A program made the translations under genes and the position numbers. The notes beneath the pieces were generated by a model, which did not search any database, was not told where the DNA came from, and saw only the letters and a list, made by a program, of their open reading frames with translations. Positions 1 to 9,610 of a stretch of 14,700 bases of DNA are shown one piece after another. Source of the DNA: Cruorifilaria tuberocauda. Its lineage: Eukaryota; Nematoda; Chromadorea; Rhabditida; Onchocercidae. How positions within the stretch are numbered: position 1 is the first letter of the stretch; each line of letters opens with the position of its first letter. The stretch is taken from NCBI GenBank assembly GCA_013365365.1, contig JABVXU010000931.1, positions 1-14,700 of the forward strand. The letters are read 5' to 3'.

Positions 1-140
1 AAGCTTGTTTTATTATAATGCAGATATTTTTACGCTTGTTTCCGAAAAATACATTCATGAGGAATCAAAGCGCTATTGAAATGAATGCAAATGTCCACAA
101 AAACGATTTTCAGTCTAAAGTACATAATAATTGGCATTAG
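1..140 (+). CDS. 3' end of a serpentine (Srx-like) receptor gene, partial
   Basis: This is the last part of a terminal exon, cut off by the window start. The frame using codons at 3-5, 6-8 and onward is open to TAG at 138-140. Residues FLRLF then TFMRN then EMN line up with the C-terminal tail of the complete receptor at 4374-7194 (FLRLF, TFMRN, EMN, stop), and the nucleotide match is also clear. That alignment is the only evidence for identity: the tail alone carries no membrane segment. The protein runs about 18 codons past the point where its neighbour stops, so its cytoplasmic tail is longer. The first few residues (ACFIIMQ) match the neighbour poorly, so this could be a decayed copy or a piece of one. 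An AATAAA lies at 317-322. I am fairly sure of homology and less sure that the gene is functional. Confidence 0.6.
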   Translation, partial: ACFIIMQIFLRLFPKNTFMRNQSAIEMNANVHKNDFQSKVHNNWH

Positions 141-229
141 TTCTACAAATGAAATGATTGAAAGAAATTAGGAAGGAACTGTTCCGGCGTTCATTTTCTA
201 ATTCTTCTCAACGAGACATTCTCAAATTA

Positions 230-431
230 CTATCCCAACCAGAGAGTACAGAAGACAACCAGGTGATCACTTCTATGCTTGATAATTTCTGGTAATTGTA
301 CTATAATGCCAAGAAGAATAAAACTCTCCACTAAATATCGATCTTCCACGATCACTGCCACGTAAACCTCTCTCTCGAATGGAATTCTCGGAATGGATAT
401 TAAAGAGAGTTTTTAACTGACAATAGTAAAG
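230..431 (-). other. possible minus-strand terminal exon
   Basis: A minus-strand frame is open from about 430 down to TAG at 232-230, roughly 65 codons. It encodes VYVAVIVEDRYLVESF followed by a hydrophobic segment (ILLGIIVQLP) and a short polar tail. It lies downstream, in the minus-strand sense, of the possible exon at 564-715, and joins in phase 0 if that exon ends at 564 and this one begins before GTT TAC, although the acceptor there is poor. It would end 89 bases from the stop of the plus-strand partial receptor, in a tail-to-tail arrangement. Open frames of this length are expected by chance in a window this size, so support is weak. Confidence 0.22.
317..322 (+). promoter_or_regulatory. 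candidate polyadenylation signal for the partial receptor
   Basis: A canonical AATAAA lies about 177 bases after the TAG at 138-140. It is the first such hexamer downstream on this strand. In A+T-rich DNA this hexamer arises often by chance, so it is only a candidate. Confidence 0.3.
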
Positions 432-563
432 AGAAGCAAATCCTTAGCAGTGCTTCTTCATACTTTATTCTGAGGGGGGGATGATCACGGCAGGTTCACA
501 CATTTTACAACAAAGGAGCTTTTTGTTCTTATACGTCAACCTAACATTTCAACATTTCCTCAC

Positions 564-715
564 CCAATGCAACAATATTGTTGTGTTTTTTATTTCAAAA
601 AATTCTCCAAACGGAGCATATTTTGGTGTTACGAATCCGAAAACCATAATCAGAAGTGCGCATTGGCAAAGAGATACCAATGAGATAAAACCTAAGAAAG
701 TGAAAGACTCGGGAT
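564..715 (-). other. possible minus-strand exon encoding a membrane segment
   Basis: On the minus strand a frame is open from about 715 down to a TGA beyond 564. It encodes a hydrophobic stretch (FLGFISLVSLCQCALLIMVF) followed by FVTPKYAPFGEFFEIKNTT. The acceptor-like TTTCTTAG ends at 692 and a good donor, GTGAGG, begins at 563, giving an exon of about 130 bases. The composition is less A+T-rich than the surroundings. The pattern FIS..S followed by hydrophobic residues and a proline loosely recalls TM2 of the receptors in this window, but I cannot assign a family. The plus-strand frame across the same bases (481-717) looks like a shadow. It may be an exon of a gene convergent with the partial receptor, or chance. 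Confidence 0.3.
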
Positions 716-1244
716 AAACTTATCGAAGAGAAAGTGATGAATTCTAAAACTGCTTAACGAAACTATCAAACAAATTTTGTCCAATCCATCAAAAAACAAT
801 GGAAGAAAAAGAAAATTATACTGAATCGGTTGAAAACATAAGGGTCTTTAAATTTAATAAAAAAGTTATTGTAACTTCTTTTACAAAATATCTCTCAATA
901 GTACTTCAGATTTCTTTAAGCTTAAACCAGGATTACACAAAAGATTACCGAAATTAGAATTATCTACACAATAGCAAGAGACTATTACTATCCGTCTGTA
1001 AATTTCCATCAAATTATCACTTCATTGATATTCCAAATTGTTGGGAATATCCCTACTTCGTAAACAATAAGTGAAATTTTTGGGATAGAATAATGCTTGG
1101 CTGTTTTTGATCGGACCATAGTTCAGGAAATATTATCGTTCCTGCTGTAAAGCTCTTTCTTGAATGTATGGGAGAGCAAGTATGAGCGAATATTTATTTT
1201 TATGAAGTGATAAAGCATACAACGAAAACACTTTACCGAAGTCT

Positions 1245-1313
1245 TGGAGTACAACGCGATGAGATATAATCGAGTATGATGAAATGTACTGGAGTACGAT
1301 GTGATGAGATATA
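1245..1313. repeat. degenerate tandem repeat of a 24-bp unit
   Basis: The unit at 1245-1268 and the unit at 1290-1313 match at 21 of 24 bases (TGGAGTAC, five variable bases, GATGAGATATA). A weaker third relative, GAGTATGATGAAAT, sits between them. It runs directly into the palindrome at 1310-1325. Confidence 0.6.
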
Positions 1314-1325
1314 GCTCGAGCTATA
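1310..1325. repeat. 16-bp perfect palindrome
   Basis: TATAGCTCGAGCTATA reads the same on both strands. It lies at the end of the degenerate tandem repeat and is G+C-richer than the region. It could be a dimeric protein-binding site or part of a repeat; the sequence does not show which. Confidence 0.6.
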
Positions 1326-1581
1326 GCTGAACGACGTGCGTGTCCAAACTAAATTTGAAGTGTTTAAATGTGCATGTAAAAATGGGCGTGATATAGGGCT
1401 AAAAGATTAGCATAAAGATAAGGGAAATGCGAAAGGAAATGGTTTTTTTAATGGAATGTTGTAGTAAAAGTTAACAAATGTATCATGGAAACAGATTTTC
1501 ACGTGAGATTTGTGATATGCTAGTTTGGTTAGATAAAGATGAGAAATTACACCAAATGCATAATTAATGAATTTGAACAAG

Positions 1582-1805
1582 ATTGCACAATTGATTACAG
1601 TAATTAGCTTATTTCGGATTTTCCAACATTCCCGACGAAGCTGAATTTCCTCAGGTGGTCGGAATGTGATTGAATAACTTGGCTTTTCCGGGTTTTCGTG
1701 TGATATCGAACAATTTCCATTGCTTATGGATTATAATGGTGGGCAATTGATTACAGTAATTGCACAATTGATTACAGTAATCAGCTTATTTCGGATTTTC
1801 CGACA
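1582..1805. repeat. 47-bp direct repeat pair, 177 bp apart
   Basis: Bases 1582-1628 and 1759-1805 match at 45 of 47 positions (ATTGCACAATTGATTACAGTAA, then AGCTTATTTCGGATTTTCC and onward). A further part copy of the core CAATTGATTACAGTAATTG lies at 1744-1762, directly before the second copy. Between the copies is a hairpin-forming inverted repeat (ACATTCCCGAC at 1626-1636 and GTCGGAATGT at 1658-1667). This looks like a small dispersed or decayed repeat element. Confidence 0.6.
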
Positions 1806-3260
1806 AATATTGCGTTGTGCTACGTTGAAAGTTAGGATTGTGTATGGTTTACTTATCAATCAAGGGAAAACTATATGTAACAATTATGGTTACTTCAATA
1901 ATCGAACGAAAAAATCAACAAAGTATGAAAGTCTTTTATGTAAAGAAATTAAATTAATTAATTTGAAGAAGTTAGAGATTGAAGAATAAGCAATAATATT
2001 CTTTAATATATGGTCCCCAATTATTCATTCATCAAGTTTAATATTTAATTAAAACTAATAAAAACAAATTTAATCATGAGATATCGGAACCATCACTTAT
2101 AATTAAAAAAATAAGAATTGGTAATAAGAAGTAATATGATTGATTAGTTGTTAAACTAATCATAAACGATGAAATGAAATAAAATGACAATGAATTATCA
2201 CCGAAATCATATCCAGTTAGATAATTTGAAACGGTACTGAAATAATCCCCGTATGCTTATCGATTCTAATTATTTCTTTAAATTTATTCAAAAATTGAAA
2301 TTAGGATTTTGTTTGTTATGTGCAAAGTTTGAACCAATTATACCTGAACCAAATATAATTATAATGGTTAAAAAAAAATATAATCCAATCTAGTCAAATT
2401 GTGTAATTGAGTGAATTTAATAAACTAAATTAGACTTCTACTCTCAGTTGAATTGTATCGGGTAATTTTCCATTTTTCTCTTTGCTGAAGCAAGTTAACA
2501 TCCAATATCCTAAAACGTATGCTATTTGATTTTCATATCTTTTAATTTATAGATTTCTTCTATTTACTCCTTCTATTCCCAATATACTTCTCCAATCTGA
2601 TCATTTCTTCAAATTTATTTAGTAATATAAAGTTCAAAAATTAAAGTTGAAGTTCTTTGTTGTATACGGAAGTTTGCACCGACCTACCTTAGGAAATTTT
2701 ACAATAATTATAAAAAAAATGATTAAAATTAATCAGATCGAGTAATTCAGTGAGAAATTTTGCTACAATTTATTTGCTATTCTAGTTAACTTTTTCCTCA
2801 AATACAGTTAAATTTGAAGAAATTTTACAGGATGTAATTACTATAAGAATCCTACCTGTAGTTACAGAAACTAATTGAACCACTGGAAATTCGCATGATA
2901 ATTGAAATATTGGAAGGAATTTCAGCATCTTTGTCTTAATGTTTATCAGTAAGCTTTAACAAGGAGCTAAAATAAATAACTTATACTTCTATTTCATCAA
3001 AAGTCAACACTGTTTAACTGAACATTGATCGTTCATATTTCTCAATTCGTACTTTATCATTATTGGATTTGATATTTTGCATACATTTGAAATAATTTCA
3101 AAATTCCTAAAACTTTTTTGATATGTTACAAATGCGTTAAATTTTCTAATCCTTACAGTTTATAATTTTTCAATGTACTGAGACAATATTTTACAATAAT
3201 AACTTTATAGTTGTCATAAATTAGCGAAGTTTGTTGCCTTACCTTTTCTTTGATTTATAA

Positions 3261-3292
3261 ATCAATAAATTGATATCAATCAATAAATTGAT
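3261..3292. repeat. tandem near-palindromic 14-mers
   Basis: ATCAATAAATTGAT occurs at 3261-3274 and again at 3279-3292, joined by ATATC-like spacer bases. Each copy is close to self-complementary. In this A+T-rich context it may be simple-sequence drift. Confidence 0.5.
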
Positions 3293-3437
3293 TTGATAAA
3301 CAATAACAAATTTGAAAAAATGAATGTCTGATAGTACTAATTACTACGATATATATCACTTTTCAAAATTGAATTCTAACGGAAATTATTTCACGAAATT
3401 CAGTTATGTTTGTGAGCAATTGCAGTAGAAAAGAATA

Positions 3438-3513
3438 ATTAAGTAAATAGGTAATTTAAAATTACTAATCTAACAGTAATTGCTTTTTTATAAAGTGATT
3501 AAGTAAATAGGTA
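3438..3513. repeat. 16-bp direct repeat, 60 bp apart
   Basis: ATTAAGTAAATAGGTA occurs at 3438-3453 and at 3498-3513. No longer homology is visible around the copies, so the meaning is unclear. Confidence 0.45.
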
Positions 3514-4332
3514 TTATAGAATCAACAGCATATAAAATAATTACTACTTACTGAGTAATTCTAGATAAGACTAGATAAATAAGTTAATTAATAAGTTAAT
3601 CTCTTTGCTTTTCTGTTTTCTTGCACTTTAATATTTTGAACCATTCTAGTTTTTTAATTTTGATGTAACTTATCAAAAATTTTTATAGTAGTTATCTGTG
3701 TACAATGAAATAATCAAAAAAACTAAGTAAAATATGTCAAGAAAAGGAAAAACAACTTTGAAATATTCTTTACGTTATCTGAAAGTTAATCAATCGTATA
3801 AAGTTGATCGTATTAAGTAATCGTATTTGAGTTATCCAGAAATCATATATGTAATCGAGGTACATTTTACGCAATTCTTTAATTATTAATTATTAAATTA
3901 TGATGTAAACAATGAATAGATGTTGTTGAAAGCTTACTAGCTCATTTTGAAAACCAAGTCAACAGATCGAAGAGTTTCTTTTTCTTCTTCCTCTAATCAG
4001 TAACTAACTTCAAATTAAATCAATTTTTATTTCAAATTCTTTATTAAACTTGAATCCTCAAAAAGATTTTAATCCTTCGTTCGCATAAGATTTAATAATA
4101 GGAATAATAATTGATCATGATTTTGGCAATTCTATAGACAAAAATATAAGGTTAATTTTGCAGCTAAATTAAATTATATTGAAAACTAAAAAGTAATTCA
4201 GACAGTAATTTCACTCTCTATAATATCACACTTCATTTCATTGTAACGATTATCTGACAATTCGGCTTTAGAGATATTTTGAAGCATTGACATCTTTGAT
4301 ACTTTGGAACTTTTAACATTTTTAACAATTTC

Positions 4333-4334
4333 AG
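4333..4334 (+). promoter_or_regulatory. probable trans-splice (spliced leader) acceptor for the first complete receptor
   Basis: The AG of AATTTCAG ends 39 bases before the ATG at 4374, and there is no intervening AUG. Nematode genes commonly receive a spliced leader at such a site. The match to the TTTCAG consensus is seen directly; its use in trans-splicing is inferred. Confidence 0.5.
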
Positions 4335-4373
4335 ACTCATTTCTCATATTAACGTGATTTATCGATAGATAAA

Positions 4374-7194
4374 ATGATAATTCTGTATTACTACTGTATT
4401 ATTGTGTTATTCCTAGTACTACCTGTAAACTGTAAGGAAAATAAAACAAAGTATTCCGATATTAGAGATCAATCTTATGCAGCAATGAAATACGTGGCAG
4501 TTATATTATTTTCTCTATTACTGTTATATGGTATTATTAGCAATGGATTATTTGTATTGGTAATCTGTAGTCGAGATAATCATTACAGTAGATCGTTCAT
4601 TTCTATTATATCACAACTTATTATTTGTAATTTAATTATTTTCTCCCTTCAAGTCGTATATATTTTGCCTGGAATATTGAGAACTAAAGGTAGTTCAGAG
4701 GGTAAGTTAATTTATATTCATACAATAATAAGGATTTCATTTATTCCAAATTAATTAAGTATGATAAAGTTTTATTTCATCGAAAGATATTGAGATGAAT
4801 AAGGCTGAGGTTGATTTTGATAAAAAATTTGATTTCTGATATTATACAACAAATTTCAATGGTCAAATGGCTATCAAGTTTGCTCCTCTTGGATAAAAGT
4901 GTAAAAATCGATTCCATCTAATGAAATGCCCAATTTTAAATTTCACAATAAAACAAATTTAGAGAATGAGACTGAGAAATATAAATGATGTAAAATTTAA
5001 AGTATCCAAAAACAATTTTGCGAAATATATAGCTAAATATTTTAATCGAAACTATCACGAAGTTTTGATAATTTCGAATTAAATGATTTTTCATTATAAT
5101 CAAAGAAGTTTATAGTTTTAGGTAAATTAGAGTTACACTAAAGTAGATATGAAATAGATTTATCTTTAATAAACGATGATTCAATCAATTTCAAACAATT
5201 CTAATTTCCTCCATTACCAAATTTTTTCACATTTCAGAATACAATGTAGCTTGGATTAATGATGTAATCGTAAATACTGATAGAATTTGTTTTATTGGTA
5301 TTATACAGTTTACATTTCTATTAGCTGTAAATCGTTTTGTGGTATTTATTTTGCCAAAATTTAATGCTTTCTTCGAAGCAAAATTACCATTTCTGCTTAT
5401 TTTACAATGGACATTAGCATTTGGTAAGTATAAGTGTCAATTAATATTTCTCATGGAATATTTGAAATAATTTATTTTTCAAAAAAATTATAAGTAACCA
5501 TCAGTTAACAAAGTTGATTATTAGTTTAACAAAATATTTAATATCATTTATTAACTACTTTGTAATTTGAAATATTCACAATTTTGTTTGTATTAATTAA
5601 TTTTTATTTAACTTTTTCATTTTTTTGCCTAACAACAAAAAAAACTATTCATGATAAAAATGAATTTTTCAGCTATCACAATGGCATATTCGTATTACTG
5701 TACTACAAAATATCATGTATCAACTTTAAGCTGGAAAGTAAAATGCACAAAACAGTCAATAGAAAGCGGGAAACTTTTCAAGCAGTAATCTTTACTCGAT
5801 ATTTTAAGTTCAAATAAAAGAAAAAAAATTCAAACAACAAATCTATTACACTGTAATACTTTGATCATTTTGTATAGAAAGTTTTAAAGTGCGGTAAATA
5901 TCAAGTCAATTATAATTTATAACTGAAATGATGAAATGATTTTCATGATAACAAATGACTTTTAGATCGGTAATTTGTTTTTCAACGCTTATTTTTTTTC
6001 CATTTGAAATAATTAACTTAACACTCTAAGAGAATACGAATACTTTTTTAAAGTACTAAAAATACTATCTATTTATTTTACGACTCAAAATGCACACAAT
6101 CTTTTATAATTCATTTAAACTTATCCTTCATCAAATGCTTCGTATAGCAAAAGTTAGAATAGATAAACAATAATAAATTATTCTTTAAAATTTCATTTAC
6201 TACTAATTACGATTCAAAAATTTTTTTTTTAGCTTCGCTTATAAAATGCATATAAATTCTATTCAATCTTTTGTTTACAAAAAAAAAAAAAATGCAAACT
6301 AAAAGTAAGAGAAATTACCTAAACCTAATTAATTAAAAAGAAAGTATTTGAAAAATGCTAAAGCATTTTTTTTTACTTTTTTTTACTTGCACTAACTTGC
6401 ATTTTATGGATCATTAATAAATCAATCTTTGCGTTATAAATCAGATTTTAAATCAGTTACTTTTTAATTTTTTTTTTTTGTTTACATTAATTTCTTGCTA
6501 AAATAATATTTAATAGCCTTATTACCTATTACTTTATTACCTATTACTGTTTAGGTTTTATTACGTATGGACAATATCCTTGCCTATTATTGTGTTCATT
6601 TTATACATTGCAATATTTTATAGCATTCGACGTAAACGTCATTCAAATATCAGTCACATGCGAGGTTGAAAATTTGTTATTTTTTACTCATAAATAAAAT
6701 AGAATGAAAATATAAATTGTTCATTTTCTTCATGTCACCAAAAATAATTTAATGATATTCTTTTAAAATAAAATTTTTTTTTTTTGTCTTCTTCTTCATG
6801 CAGCATTTTTCAATTTTTCCTCTTTTTAATTGGTTATTTATTTTCAGAAACTTCAAAATCATTTGCTACGACTAAAAGGAATTCAACTAAAACAAACAAT
6901 AACAATTGCGAAAGGTCAATGCTAATTCAAGCAGCACTAACATGCATTACTATGGAAATTGAAATGATTTTTTTTGAGCTTTTCCCCGTATTTGCAGTTA
7001 AAATTTTTGGTAAATGTGCTTATATTCCATCAAGAATTGTTGTTAATTGTTTTATTCTTTTTAATTGTGCCATACTACCAACAATTTATTTCATTTACAA
7101 TAAACGAGCACGTAATATCGTAAAACAACAATTTTTACGCTTATTTTTAAAACATACATTCATGAGAAATAGAATTACTGCTGAAATGAATTAG
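4374..7194 (+). CDS. serpentine seven-transmembrane receptor, Srx-like, five exons
   Basis: The predicted gene has exons at 4374-4701, 5238-5423, 5673-5784, 6555-6664 and 6848-7194, together 1083 bases, encoding 360 residues. All introns are GT-AG, with phases 1, 1, 2, 1. The ATG lies just after a probable spliced-leader acceptor. Residues 1-20 are hydrophobic (signal-like), with a glycosylation sequon at N23. Membrane segments fall near 38-66, 74-100, 121-148, 159-178, 210-233, 268-296 and 308-329. TM3 ends in LLAVNRFV (137-144), where rhodopsin-like receptors have DRY. Cysteines 181 and 196 lie in the TM4-TM5 loop, ESG precedes TM5, RRKR begins loop 3, MLIQAA and MEIE mark TM6, and YNKRAR follows TM7. 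Layout and motifs fit nematode chemosensory receptors of the Srx or related Srt type, which couple to G proteins at sensory cilia; the exact family is uncertain. Donor 4 (GTTGAA) is weak. The gene at 9611 is a paralogue. Confidence 0.85.
6519..6549 (+). repeat. two tandem 15-mers at the exon 4 acceptor
   Basis: TTATTACCTATTACT occurs at 6519-6533 and 6535-6549, immediately before the TTTAG acceptor of exon 4 (exon begins 6555). The repeat makes up the pyrimidine-rich tract of that splice site. Confidence 0.5.
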
Positions 7195-8329
7195 AATATC
7201 CAGTAGAAAGAGAAGCATTTAAAATTGAAAAATAATTAGCAATATTTCTGAAAATGAAAAATATCCCTGATGTAAATTTAATTTTAACAATGCCGTTGGT
7301 TATTCAATAATTTAATTTGTTTTTCAAACAAATATCAGTTGTCAAGTGATATTTTTGTAAAATATAAATTCATTTAATTATTTCGTAATCAATAGAATTT
7401 TATATCAGTTGTTAATATCTTAATTTTTTTTTTTTTGATAATCAATAGATGCTTTTGCTAGATGTTCATCGTTTTATGCGTATAAAATGATTACTTATCT
7501 TTTTTAATGTAAATAATGCTTAGCAATTTAATTATAGTGCAAATTTACTACTCTAATACGAAGCGATCTTTGTTAAATTTAACAATTTTTCAATCATTAA
7601 CCAATCAAACTCTTCTCAATTATTTCCTAATAATTTTGTATTATAATATCAAAAAGAATCATTCTCTATATTAAATAATAAAATATTTTGATTATTTCAA
7701 ATTCATGCTTTTCTAAAATAAGATATGATCATGCTCTTCAAATCATATAAATCGAGTCAAGTTGAATCGAATATTACAGGCGATAATATTTCATTTGTTT
7801 ATTTAAAAATACTAAAAGCATTACGGTTGAATTTTGATTGAGTTAAAATTTTTTTGTACTACTGTTATGTATTCAATAATGATATCGTATTGTATATCAA
7901 TTTTGAAATTATGATAAATTAAGAAGATCATCAATATAATGTTTGACAATTCAATTTAAGCTTTTTCAACTTTTTCCTGTTCAATGGACGACATGCAATC
8001 GAATAATTAAATTATGAATTAATGGAAGAATATGATAAATTTGAAATCTTAGAGTACTTTTTCTCATTCTCACTAAAATGTAATTTAAAAGATCGAAGGC
8101 TAAGTGAATTTAGTGCAAAAATTAGAATAGAATAGCTGAGTTAAACTTTCATTGGATAATTTCATATGCTTATTCCTTTCGTTTCCTTTTTTTAATCACT
8201 GTTATTATAGTTCATTTCTGTTTCACTTTAATTAACCTTTCTTGGATCAGAATCGGCCTGTATTTCGAATTGAATTTCTCTCCAAATTAGTTAGCTATAA
8301 CATTCCTTTTATGATCATTGTTACATATC

Positions 8330-8355
8330 AAATTAAATTAAATTAAATTAAATTA
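8330..8355. repeat. AAATT microsatellite, five units
   Basis: The pentamer AAATT is repeated five times in perfect tandem. Confidence 0.8.
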
Positions 8356-9162
8356 TATCCGAGAATTTCAAAAATGATAATTTTTGCTATTCCAACTGAT
8401 TATGTGTGATAGAAAGTAACGCGGCATTTCTATTTATTTTATTCGAAGTATTCTTTTCACATGAAATTATGAAATGAGTAAGCACGATAAATTATTAAAG
8501 AAGAAAGCTCGACAAATAAAGGTTCCATTATGGCAAATGTCATAGCTATTGAAATTTAAGTCACGAAAAAAAATACTTTCATCAAAATTTAGTTGCATAT
8601 TTTAAATTACTTTCTTAATCAATTATTTCCCCCTCTATCTCATCATATTTTAATATTCAAAATCAATATAACATTTCACACCCTTAATTCTCATATAAGT
8701 TCTATCATAAATTCGCTTCTTCAGAAAAATAATACTTTCATGCTCCATTTTTAATTTTAACAAAACTTTCAAAAATAAGATGATATAGCTTCAAAAATCC
8801 TTATTATTAAATCAGTGAATTATTCATATGTAATATATCGGACGGAAATCTGTTACTCTTTGTTCTGAAACTGTGATGATCAGGTGGAAATCAAAATTTT
8901 ATGCAATATTCAATTATTATTATCATCTAAGTTAGGTGAAACTTCACAATACCAAATAAAACTTTATTAGCATAGCAAATTTATAAGAACAAATCACGAA
9001 AAGATTAAAATTTGTGAAGAAATCATGAAAAAATTGAAGTTTGTGTTTATTTTTCATTCTTAGATCAATAATAACTTCATTTAGCACTTACGGATAGAGT
9101 GCTAAAATCAATTAAATTATCTTAAGCTTCTTCTTCAATTTAAATTTTCAACAAATATAATG

Positions 9163-9206
9163 TAATGGAAGTAGTAAGATGATTCAGTAATGGAAGCAGT
9201 AAGATG
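9163..9206. repeat. 19-bp imperfect direct repeat
   Basis: TAATGGAAGTAGTAAGATG at 9163-9181 recurs at 9188-9206 with one mismatch. A partly complementary CATTACTTCCAG follows, so a small hairpin is possible. Confidence 0.5.
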
Positions 9207-9401
9207 TAACATTACTTCCAGTAACTTTACGAATACTTTATGAATGCTAAATTAAAGTTCTATAGAATTAACAATATGGAATTTAACCTGATTAACACAA
9301 AAAGTTTTCATTAAATATTAGCTATTTTCTTACCATTACAAGTATGCAACGATAGTAAGAAGCAGCATTGAAATTTCTAAATTTAGGTTGATTTCGTTTA
9401 A

Positions 9402-9569
9402 ACCGTAAATTTGATTTAAAGATATACCGTAGATTTGATTTAAAGATATACCGTAGATTTGATTTAAAGATATACCGTAGATTTGATTTAAAGATATACC
9501 GTAAATTTGATTTAAAGATATACCGTAAATTTGATTTAAAGATATACCGTAAATTTGATTTAAAGATAC
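9402..9569. repeat. 24-bp minisatellite, seven copies, upstream of the second receptor
   Basis: The unit ACCGTARATTTGATTTAAAGATAT is repeated seven times without spacing. Copies begin at 9402, 9426, 9450, 9474, 9498, 9522 and 9546. The only visible variation is the R position (A, G, G, G, A, A, A along the array) and the last base of copy seven (C for T). The array ends 15 bases before the AG of the probable spliced-leader acceptor at 9584-9585, so it occupies the proximal upstream or outron sequence of the receptor gene. One plus-strand frame is open through the repeats, but it has no ATG and ends at 9572-9574, so I do not call it coding. Near-identity of copies implies recent expansion. Confidence 0.95.
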
Positions 9570-9583
9570 AATAAAGTATTTTC

Positions 9584-9585
9584 AG
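9584..9585 (+). promoter_or_regulatory. probable trans-splice (spliced leader) acceptor for the second complete receptor
   Basis: The AG of TATTTTCAG ends 25 bases before the ATG at 9611, and no AUG lies between. It is a close match to the nematode acceptor consensus. Leader addition is inferred from the position. Confidence 0.55.
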
Positions 9586-9610
9586 GAAAGATTTTGATGA
9601 TAAACAAAAA

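Larger units (their letters stand above)
721..4330. other. long A+T-rich intergenic region, no supported gene
   Basis: I find no convincing coding exon on either strand across these 3.6 kb. Open frames are short, lack family motifs, and have A+T-driven composition, including the 89-codon frame at 1720-1989, which overlaps repeats. The region holds several short direct and inverted repeats (listed separately) and, at its right end, presumably the promoter of the receptor starting at 4374. No TATA box or other promoter element can be distinguished in such A+T-rich DNA. Confidence 0.5.
7195..9580. other. intergenic region between the two complete receptors, no supported gene
   Basis: These 2.4 kb are very A+T-rich, and I see no receptor motif or other coding signal on either strand. 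The first 60 bases after the TAG at 7192-7194 still resemble the longer C-terminal tail of the partial receptor at 1-140, so they are former coding sequence or its ancestor. The first canonical AATAAA is at 7677-7682, about 480 bases after the stop. A pentanucleotide microsatellite lies near 8330, a 19-bp imperfect direct repeat at 9163-9206, and a minisatellite at the right end. Confidence 0.5.

Noticed and set aside
481..717. 78-codon plus-strand open frame
   Set aside because: No family motif, no splice or leader acceptor before it, and the opposite strand looks more coding here.
1720..1989. 89-codon plus-strand open frame
   Set aside because: Much of it is repeat sequence (the ATTGATTACAGTAATT copies) and A+T-driven residues; no recognisable domain.
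5584..5817. 77-codon plus-strand open frame overlapping exon 3 of the first complete receptor
   Set aside because: It is in a different frame from the receptor exon (5673-5784), whose frame is confirmed by the paralogue.
6784..6847. Upstream extension of exon 5 of the first complete receptor, with an alternative acceptor at 6803
   Set aside because: Splicing at 6803 leads to a stop after eight codons; the acceptor at 6847 keeps the frame.
9392..9574. Open frame through the 24-bp minisatellite encoding an eight-residue repeat (R-R/K-F-D-L-K-I-Y)
   Set aside because: It has no ATG, ends before the receptor start, and is simply a consequence of a repeat unit divisible by three.
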